From contig OX621252.1 in NCBI GenBank assembly GCA_951640165.1, positions 15,583,934-15,647,933 on the forward strand: 64,000 nt of DNA. Direction: 5' to 3'. Positions 55,926-64,000 of the stretch are shown here, piece by piece (position 1 is the stretch's first letter; each line of letters starts with the position of its first letter). The stretch is from Pseudoips prasinana (lineage: Eukaryota > Arthropoda > Insecta > Lepidoptera > Nolidae). The notes under the pieces are model-generated. The model was not told where the DNA came from. It saw only the letters and a list, made by a program, of their open reading frames with translations, and searched no databases. Both the position numbers and the translations under genes were made by a program.

Positions 55926-56741
55926 AAATTATTTTATTCCTGATTTTCAAATTAGTGTGATTAAAGATATCCCGATTCTAAAGAAATGAAATGTATTTAC
56001 GCATTTTAAACATTTTTATTATTAATTTAAATCAATAGCAGATCACTTATGAAAGAATACAAAACCCGATTTATAATACTTAAGTGTAGCACAGCTGCTT
56101 TGTTGATAATGTTGTATTAAGTGCATCAGTCACGATTAAATAACTCTGTCTGGTTTACATCATGGGACATTTATAAAGATTACGATATCGGGTATAAGGT
56201 CACATACACAACGACGGCGGCGTTTGAGGCGGCAATAACGAGCGGCCTACGCTACTTGAACATTTACATACACACGATTTTCTGATAATCCGCGTTCGAA
56301 TACACATAATGAAGTTTTGATCTACATCGACGATACTAAGTGGTCTGTTGGCTTAGTACAAATTTCCAATAATTAAAAGGTATTTATGTATGTATTTAGA
56401 ACAAAGGGTTGTTATTGCCGAATATAATCTAAGCAATATAACCAATCGCATTAGTGTATTCTCATCGAAAGCTCAAATTAGTATATACATTTATGTTCTA
56501 AGTAGCCTCGCCGCCCTATGTCGTCCGACTTTATTATAGAATTGGTTTCAGTCCATTTCCACCAATTCCACAAATTAAGTTACTGTTAAAATAAAAATAT
56601 TAAAGTAACATATAATGGTAATCAAAATACAAAATGTATAATGTATATGTAGTGTAAATTCGACTTAATATCAGTTTTATAAAACTGTGATACAAAAGAC
56701 AATATAAACATAGTATGGCCTTTGCGTCTATTACACACGAT

Positions 56742-57014
56742 TTACGGCGCATTGTCCGAGGGACATTTCTTTTTGTGGCTAAACAAACCGATGCAAGAGC
56801 GACATAGCCTGCCGCAGACCGGACAAGGGAAGTTTACGGTGGTTGGTGTCGAGCCGCTTTCATGTCGCTTCTGTCTTTTATCAGCAAGTACTCCAAACCA
56901 GGCTTCATCACAGATCTTACGACCCTGCACTACATCCACTACACGTTTGCACCATTCAATTCTATTTTCAGCGCGCTTTTCCCAGCTACAGTGGTCAATT
57001 TTAAAAGCGGCCAT
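56742..57014 (-). mobile_element. C-terminal end of a non-LTR RT protein with zinc finger
   Basis: The frame reads AENRIEWCKRVVDV then FPCPVCGRLCRSCIGLFSHK and KKCP, the CPxCGRxCxSxIGLxSH finger that ends many insect endonuclease/RT proteins. 5'-truncated. It abuts the copia-derived block. Confidence 0.7.
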
Positions 57015-57174
57015 AGCCCGCTTGGTGCAGTCTTAAAAGACAATATAAATTAACAAATTACATGCATCAGAATTCTGGGAACTAGACGTCCAGACAGGGT
57101 AGCAGTATTGGAAGCTGATAAATAAAAGCTTAGGAAATTCAGGAGAAGATGTTAATTTAATTAATATTACCATG

Positions 57175-57716
57175 ACAAGACAGATAGTGACAGGAGTAAA
57201 TTAATAGCTAGGTCAGGAACATATTGTACATTTGAAATTTGTTTAACGTGATCGGAAACATTTAAAGAAATTGTACCTTTGCCTTCACTTTTAACTTGTT
57301 GACCATTAGCCACAGTAATGGGTTTTGGTGTAGATTCCTGCTTGAGATTCATGAACCAATCCCGCCTGTTAGTCATATGAATTGTAGCGCCAGAGTCAAC
57401 GTACCATTCCGTAGTGGTAGGAAGTGAGGGGTTAGAAGAATCTGTAGGATAAGTATTGAAACCCGATAAAAGTGTAACCTCAGATGTATTATTACATTTG
57501 TGAGATGATGATGAGGATGATGCATGATACTTTTTGTTACGGTTTAAACGTTTCCTACATTGAGACACTACATGTCCCACCTTCTTACAATATGTACACG
57601 AAACTATATTAGACTTACTCGGTAGCACACTATTTACATTAGACGATAAGGCAGTAGGCGTAGTCGGTGCATCTCGGTTTACTTCTTTCAGCAACTTAGT
57701 ACAAAAAGGGCTCATT
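57175..57716 (-). pseudogene. Copia gag C-terminus and protease, inverted relative to pol
   Basis: On the - strand: zinc knuckle CTYCKKVGHVVSQC, then the aspartic protease WYVDSGATIHMTNRRDWF, then ISNVQYVPDLAINLL, which normally leads straight into pol. Pol instead starts at 57717 on the + strand at the next expected residues (VVFSPKGAS). Gag upstream of about the knuckle region is missing. The segment has been turned around within the element. Confidence 0.85.
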
Positions 57717-60602
57717 GTGGTTTTTTCACCGAAAGGTGCCTCAATTTTATTAAATAAAGGATGCAAAGTGACAGGCGAAATCGTTGCGACGGCGTCAAAC
57801 CATAAAGGCTTGTATAAACTAGATACTTTACAAAATAGTGCCTATTGCACACGCGTAAAAGAATCTGCCTTACTTTGGCACAGACGTCTTGGCCACATAC
57901 ATCCTAGAGCCCTAGATATTTAAAAAAAGTGTACACTAGGCATAGACTATACAAGTTTATCATTCAATGATTTGAATAAAACCTGCGTGCCGTGTCTGCA
58001 AGGCAAAATGTCAAGGAGCCCGTTTAAAAATTCGCTTAGTAGGTCCAATACCAAATTGGAATTAATACATTCAGACCTCTGCGGACCAATGAGTACGCAT
58101 TCATGGGGTGGAGCCCTATACCTACTTACATTTACAGATGATTTCACGCGTAAAACCTTCGGCTACGTGCTAAGGTCGAAGAGCGAAGTTTTCGGTAAAT
58201 TCATCGAATTTAAAAGCCTTGTAGAGAATCAAACTTGTCTCAAAATTAAAACTTTACGTACCGACAATGGAAAAGAGTACGTAAATCGTCAAATGACTCA
58301 ATTTCTGAAGGAAAATGGTATTATTCACCAAACCACAGTGCCATATACACCGGAACAGAACGGAGTATCAGAGCGAGTTAACCGAACGGTTGTGGAGAAA
58401 GCTAGATCTATGCTCCAAGATTCTGGCTTACCACGAGCATACTGGGGTGAAGCTGTTTCCACAGCTATCTACCTCAAGAACATCTCGCCAACTCGTGCAC
58501 TAAATAACAGAATCCCTGAAGAAATGTGGACTGGAAAGAAGGTGGATTTATGTCACCTAAGAGTTTTTGGATGTGAAGCACACGTTCTTACTCCAAAAGA
58601 GAAACGGAAGAAACTCGACTGCAAGACTCAAACCTGTATATTTGTTGGCTATTCAGCAGATAGCAAAGGATATCGTCTTATAGATCCCCAGAATCCAAGA
58701 AGTATTATTGTTGCAAGAGACGTCTTTTTCGTTGAAGATAAGCAACCAATTAGCAAACTTGGTGAAGAAATAACACAGATTACAGATGAATCTCAACCTG
58801 GTAATCTAGAAGTTCTTATCCCACCTCACCAAGATTCCTCGCATGAACCACACCTACAACCCGTAGTTCATACACCAACTTACAACTTACAATCTCCAGA
58901 ACCTACTATCGTAGAGCCTACTGTTTCCCATTTCGAACCCGAGATTTTATCTAATGTTGAGAATGTACCTGCCCCATCAGTAACAGTAACATCAGAAGTT
59001 GACACTACCCGAAGATATCCTCTTCGAGAACGACGACCTCCTGATAGATTCTCAGAGAATGCAAACCTAATCAGCATTGACTGTGAACCAGAGACCTACA
59101 ATCAAGCCCTGAAAGATACTCATAGCCAAGATTGGCTGAATGCTATGCAATCTGAACATGATGCATTGCAAAAGCATGGGACATGGTTACTTGTACCTAG
59201 ACCCGGAGATAGGAAAATTATTAAATGTAAGTGGGTGTATAAAGTCAAGAGAAATACAAATGGGGAAATTGTGAAATATAAGGCAAGACTTGTAGCCAAG
59301 GGATTCACACAAGTCTACGGAGTCGACTACGGGGAAACTTTCTCTCCAGTAGCAAGACTATCGTCCATTCGTCTGTTGCTAGCCTTTGCCGTCAAACTTA
59401 ATCTAGAAATCGACCATTTAGATGTCGAAACAGCGTTCCTTAATGGCGATCTAGAGGAAGAGATTTACATGGAGCAACCAGAAGGGTTCTCCAATGATAA
59501 ATCCAAAGTTTGTTTACTGAAAAAATGTCTCTACGGACTTAAACAAGCTCCACGTCAATGGAACAGGAAAGTTTGTGAAGTAATGGACAAACTGTCGTTT
59601 AAACGCTCAGAAAAAGAACATTGCATCTACTACAAGCACAAAGATAACAAATTGCTAGTTGTAACTGTATTTGTGGATGATTTCTTTGTGTTTAGTAACG
59701 ACAAGAAGATGAAAGAAGAGTTCAAACATGAACTGAAGAGGTCCTTTGTAATCAAAGATTTAGGCCCCCTTAAAGATTGCTTAGGTATGAGAGTCACAAG
59801 AAAAGATGGCAATCTATCACTCGATCAGACAAAATATATAGAGCAAGTGATAGATAAGTTTGGAATGATGGACGCCATTCCTGTTTCAACGCCTATGGAA
59901 ACAAGTTTAAAACTTGTCTTACCAGATCCTTTGGAGGAACAACCAGACCTTCCATACCAGCAGCTCATCGGATCTTTAATGTACATTTGCATTGGTACTA
60001 GACCAGACATCTCACACGCAATATCTGTTCTCAGTCAATTCAATGTACATTACGGGGAGGCACATTGGAGAGCTGCCAAGCGCGTTCTCCGTTATCTTAA
60101 GGCCACAAAGGACAGAAAGCTTACTTACAGTAATACTGGTGATATGATAGGATACGCTGATGCTGACTACGGAAGTAATCTTGTAGACCGGCGGTCCTAT
60201 ACGGGATATGTATTTCAGTTAAGCGGCTCATCAGTATCTTGGGAATCAAGAAAACAGAGAACCGTAGCCCAATCGACAACTGAGGCTGAGTACATGGCCC
60301 TCAGCGATGCTTGTAAAGAAGCAATCTACATTCGCTCACTCATCAGCGAAATTTTTTCGTTCTCATCACCCATAACCATAATGTGTGACAATCAAAGTGC
60401 CATTAAACTTACTAAAAATAACACCCATCACGCTCGCACTAAGCACATTGACATTCGGCATCATTTCGTCCGAGATTCCATCACTAACAATCAAGTCGAT
60501 ATCAAATTCATACCATCAACTCACCAAACGGCAGATATCCTTACAAAACCGTTGCCTAAGTTGAGACACTACAAGTGCCTAACTTCTTTAGGTTTAGTCT
60601 AG
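57717..60602 (+). pseudogene. Ty1/copia pol polyprotein (integrase, RT, RNase H), one in-frame stop
   Basis: Starts VVFSPKGASILLNKG and has the integrase zinc motif (LWHRRLGHIH, then CVPC). A TAA at 57921-57923 interrupts the frame; the rest is open for 876 codons from 57972. Numbering from that Met, the integrase catalytic residues are D35, D98 (RTDNGKEY) and E134 (NGVSERVNRT). The RT has WVYKVKRNTNGEIVKYKARL, LDVETAFLNGDLEEEIYMEQ, LYGLKQAPRQWN and the catalytic box VFVDDFFVFS. RNase H has GYADADYGSN, STTEAEYMAL, MCDNQSAI and ARTKHIDIRHHFVRD. Well preserved and so recent, but not functional as it stands: gag-PR is inverted and there is one stop. Confidence 0.92.
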
Positions 60603-60736
60603 TCTTTAATTTAGATATTTTTCTGTTTAGTAAACGATGTGTTTTAGTTATAGGGTGATTGTCTTAAATTCTTTAAGTATTGTACAGTGTGTTCATATTA
60701 GGAGTATACATACATGGTGCTTAGATCACGGGGAGG
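60603..60736 (+). other. Copia 3' non-coding region and polypurine tract
   Basis: Follows the pol stop. It ends with the purine-rich cacggggaggtg directly before the LTR start tgtagaaacc, as expected for second-strand priming. Confidence 0.6.
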
Positions 60737-60920
60737 TGTAGAAACCTATTTTCTACAAGAATTATACACTAGTCTCAGTTCTCATGCACGGACTATTGTC
60801 CTCTATTATATAGTTTTAACGCAATTCAACACTTGATTAATTTTGTATGTTAATAATAATGGATATTTCATTTATGCATTCTTATTGATTTATACACGCT
60901 TAAGCACCTAACCACTAGAG
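60737..60920 (+). repeat. Probable copia 3' LTR
   Basis: Starts tgtagaaacctattttctac after the polypurine tract. It has tattatatag (TATA-like) and aataataatgg, and probably ends near cctaacca. No matching 5' LTR was seen left of 57175, so the element is 5'-truncated. The right boundary is approximate. Confidence 0.55.
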
Positions 60921-60954
60921 TAACCGCCAGATTATGGTATTTCCCCTCAAATAA

Positions 60955-61018
60955 TGGACCAGCAGGTGGAGATCCTTACGGAGGCCTTTGTCAAACAGTG
61001 GACTACTTACGATTGATA
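60955..61018 (+). mobile_element. Short tail of endonuclease/RT non-LTR element
   Basis: ggaccagcaggtggagatcc, ttacggaggcctttgtcaaa and cagtggactacttacgattg: a diverged copy of the family tail. Confidence 0.55.
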
Positions 61019-62959
61019 TTATGTAAAAACTATAAAATATTATTTTATATAAAATTATTATAGGTAGAAAAAGTAATAAAAAAGTCCCCTGGTATTTGGA
61101 TGGTTTCAGTTAGTGGGTACCATAAACAAAAATAAATTACTTAAACAGATTTGAATGAACCCACTGAAATAAAATATCCATTTAAAACGTATGGAATCTA
61201 CACATGTTCAGATTCGTTAAGATCTCGAGTCAGTAACGTTGTATTAAAGTCATCCGTTCATAAATTAATTGATCCAATTGGGGCTTTACGATTGATATCG
61301 CAAAGGCGGCCTGCACAGGAAATTAACTGTACAAGTGATGAATTGTGCAAGTGCACGTGGATGTAGAGGTAGATCTGCTTCATATCAGACGACATCGGAT
61401 CATTCAGCCTTATGCAGGCAGTAAGCCTTGACATACCGGAGGCGTTTGTTCGAATTTGGACTCTTTTATGAAAGTTGGCAGCATTCGGATTTCCGGAGAG
61501 ATTATGCAAATGGTCTGTTACATGAAAACCGTCGTTGATAGCAGCTACTCCGATAGCAAGCAGTCAATCCACTTCAATGCTGGCGTCTTGTAACTTTCTT
61601 CAAATGATGAATGAAATGAAATGCTTATCCATGAGAAACATTCTTTGCGGCTGCGCTAGTAGTGCGCTTCGTTGTATTTCATTCCATATCGACGACGACT
61701 TTGAGACGACGAGAAACCTTCGTCCACGGCATACGAACCCATCCAAACGTTATAGGTGAGGTGCTTTTTGTTGTACGTAGTACGTTTCTGGTGTAATTTC
61801 AGGCTAACATGCGTAATCCACAATTTTCTCGTTGCTTCCATCTTTCATAATCTAATTTATCTACGCCATTACGCCATACACATTCACTTTGGTGGATATT
61901 TGAGAGCCAACTAAATTTTACTGCGGCAATATCTATAGTGTCGAATTGTCTGCGAAGGTTTGGCTCCAAACATCACGACGCGACGGGTAAAATATTCGCG
62001 TTATCGCGTTGAGTGCGGTCGAAGCATTAGATAAACTTTACCGCCAAAGTTGTAAACGTTATGTTGTCTTAAACACGAAATTTTTCCGCCAAACTGTCAT
62101 CATATCCATGTTTACATAAGCATTAGCAGGTTTTCGCTACTTGACCTTGTATTATTAAAGCATCACAAGAATGTATGAAATTACATATTTTGTGACGTAA
62201 TTATTGTATGTTTGGCACAATTTCGACTTCCACAAAAATCATATAAGCATCAATCACGCTTTTTGAAATGCAGCTGTTATTATAAATATGTGACTGGTAC
62301 GAAAATAGATGTTTGCGATTTCAAATTGTCATTGATTATGCAGTCGTTTCTTCGAGGTTCACTAGCTCTGCCTTCTTCCATTCCACCGTGAAACATCCAA
62401 GTCAAATACATCCTGATCATCCTCTACCGTAAGCGCCGTCGTCCCAAGAACGTCGAGAATGTTTGTTCAAGAATTTTTAGAGCTGCCTTTATAATTTTCG
62501 ATGCAATTCGATGGTACGGTACTACACGAGTTTAGAAAAGAGTGATGGTATACACATTCTTCTTTGCGAAGTAAAATAGGATTTAGGTTCAATGGAACAG
62601 AGCCGTTTGTTGTAGCCTTATCGAGGCTAGTGTGTAGGCACCAAGCGATATGTGTAATGTTCTTATTGTGGCAAGTAAGTAAGCACCGTTTTACTGTTAT
62701 GGCCTATGTGACGCTTATCGTACGTAACACACACAAGCCATGCTTTGTTCAACGTTTCCGTATTATAGAAACCGGTCAAGTACGAGTCTGACTCATGCAC
62801 GGAGGTAGTTATATTTTTAACATAACGTTTATTTTACTCTAGGAGACTTTTACGGTTACGCCGGACCGTACGTCATACAAGCCATACCTTGTTCATCAAT
62901 TCGTCATAAAATAGCTATTATTTTTATTCCGTTGGCTAAGCTTCATTTTTACAGCGGCA
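61019..62959. other. Unassigned DNA
   Basis: No AQR exon or known transposase recognised. A - strand frame near 61656-61841 (VWMGSYAVDEGFSSSQSRRR) has no clear family. A trace of the CCGGCCAAGTG repeat (accggtcaagtacgagtctg) is at about 62771. Confidence 0.4.
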
Positions 62960-62989
62960 ACGTTATCTAATAAATACAATTAACACACT

Positions 62990-63195
62990 GTCATGATCTC
63001 AAACTATGCTGCAACTGCCCTATGGCAACTAATTAAAAAATTTATATATTTTTGGGCAACTATTATAGATAAATTATACCCAGAAACAGAAGACATAATC
63101 GTGCCCATATCACAAAAAAATCTCTGGGGCGGGGAGCGAACCCATGACCTCTGGCTTAGCAATCAACGTTACTAATCACTGGACCAACGGGCCAG
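62990..63195 (-). mobile_element. tRNA-derived SINE
   Basis: Read on the - strand: tggcccgttggtccagtgat (A-box-like), tcatgggttcgctccccgcc (B-box), then a body with acgattatgtcttctgtttc and tgggtataatttatctataa. Confidence 0.65.
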
Positions 63196-63299
63196 ATAAT
63201 AGATAGTAGACTCAAGTATTTGATATACATTTCAACTTGAGGCCTTTACACGGTTCTGAGCAAAAGATTCGTGGCAGCCGGCAGACGGATAACGAAGAG

Positions 63300-63580
63300 C
63301 TCCTTTTTAGGGTTCCGTAACCAAAGGGTAAAACAGGTCCCGTTTTTGAATATTTTATTACTAAGACTTCGCTGTCTGTCTGTCTGTCTGTCCGTCTGTC
63401 ACCAGGCTGTATCTCATGAACTGTCTAAAGTTGAAATTTTCACAGATGATGTATTTTTGTTGCTGCTTAAATATTTAAGTTTAAACGAGTAAAAAAATCA
63501 CGTTTGTTGTACGGGAGCCTACAACAAACGTGATTTTTTTACTCGTTTTTATAGACAATAAGGCACTTGGCCGATTAATT
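63300..63580 (-). mobile_element. CCGGCCAAGTG repeat, partial copy
   Basis: On + it starts tttagggttccgtaacca, includes ctgtctgtctgtctgtctgt, and ends aaggcacttggccgatt, the reverse of the family start at 30684. Confidence 0.65.
63486..63547. repeat. Hairpin, ~26 bp arms
   Basis: cgagtaaaaaaatcacgttt and gttgta pair with tacaacaaacgtgatttttt and tactcg around cgggagcc. It lies inside the CCGGCCAAGTG repeat. Confidence 0.88.
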
Positions 63581-63869
63581 TATTTCTCTTATTCAGTACG
63601 GATCTCAAAAAAATCCATGATTCACTTCCTAACTGTTATTAAACTGTAACAAACCCGACGATGACTAAATGTAAATACAATACATGCGCCGGTTTCAGAC
63701 AAACAGACCCACTTACAGCCAGACAATAGCCCAGATATTTAGTTAGTATTTGTCAAATTCATATACAATTTACAACTAGCGTCTCGCCCGAGCTTGACAC
63801 GGTCTAGATAGTAGAAAAATGAATTGTATTTTGAAAAAGAAACACATAAATTCAACGCGCGTTTCTGTG

Positions 63870-63926
63870 GACAGTGATCCTTAGTTGCCTTTTACGACAC
63901 CCACAGGTTCGTACAGGGTGGTCGAG
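63870..63926 (-). mobile_element. Fragment of a lepidopteran non-LTR element
   Basis: On the - strand, cctgtacgaacctgtgggtg then tcgtaaaaggcaactaagga, a string often seen in lepidopteran LINE-type repeats. Short; low certainty. Confidence 0.4.
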
Positions 63927-64000
63927 TTACTTAAGCGAATATATATCAACACAAATGTTTACTTAAACTAAGCTTGGTCTGGAACACTGTATTTCTTTTA

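Larger units (their letters stand above)
54960..56741. other. Upstream AQR intron or flank
   Basis: It holds a MITE fragment (55099) and a SINE (55760). I searched the - strand for the preceding AQR exon (helicase region before VTTVDKYQG) and did not recognise it. Confidence 0.4.

Noticed and set aside
1..64000. CRISPR arrays, operons, ribosome-binding sites
   Set aside because: None seen, and not expected: the sequence is eukaryotic nuclear DNA. Repeated units are transposons, not spaced short direct repeats.

Overview
The window looks like a lepidopteran (moth or butterfly) nuclear genome segment. Long AT-rich introns carry short exons with GT-AG boundaries. The conserved proteins are insect orthologues. 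The repeats are of the lepidopteran kind: tRNA-headed SINEs, non-LTR retroelements whose 3' tails end in (ATGATG)n, a mori-like mariner, and the CCGGCCAAGTGCGAGTCGG and CTAGCTGTGCCCCGCGG families. Class and order are inferred from these features; no species can be named.

Two host genes are present and face each other (convergent). (1) A complete gene for cytoplasmic C-1-tetrahydrofolate synthase (MTHFD1; Drosophila pug) lies on the + strand at 6175-28693. It has 15 coding exons that splice in frame to 933 residues plus a stop. It carries the NADP-dependent methylene-THF dehydrogenase/methenyl-THF cyclohydrolase half and the ATP-dependent 10-formyl-THF synthetase half. (2) The 3' end of the gene for the spliceosomal RNA helicase Aquarius (AQR) lies on the - strand at 49856-54959. 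Three in-phase exons are visible, covering helicase motifs V-VI to the C-terminus; the upstream exons were not found and probably lie beyond the window.

Everything else is transposon-derived or unassigned. 1-6 kb: mariner 5' end, SINEs, foldbacks and a ~140 bp MITE. 6-29 kb: the MTHFD1 introns, filled with MITEs, palindromes, a frameshifted endonuclease/RT retroelement nested in an older terminal-repeat element, SINEs (one with an 11 bp target duplication), a Harbinger-like MITE inside a SINE, and a decayed copy of part of an MTHFD1 exon. 29-49.8 kb: the intergenic region, with a hAT transposon (8 bp target duplication) nested in an older repeat, a decayed DIRS-like tyrosine-recombinase retrotransposon, and a near-identical 2.9 kb head-to-tail duplication carrying a non-LTR RT fragment. 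50-64 kb: AQR with its introns and upstream region, holding a Ty1/copia element with a nearly intact pol, an inverted gag-protease segment and only a 3' LTR.

No CRISPR array, operon, rRNA or authentic tRNA gene was seen. The most unusual items are the copia element with an inverted gag-PR block, the DIRS-like element, a perfect 76 bp-arm palindrome, the duplication whose start falls inside a hairpin, and the exon-duplication remnant.
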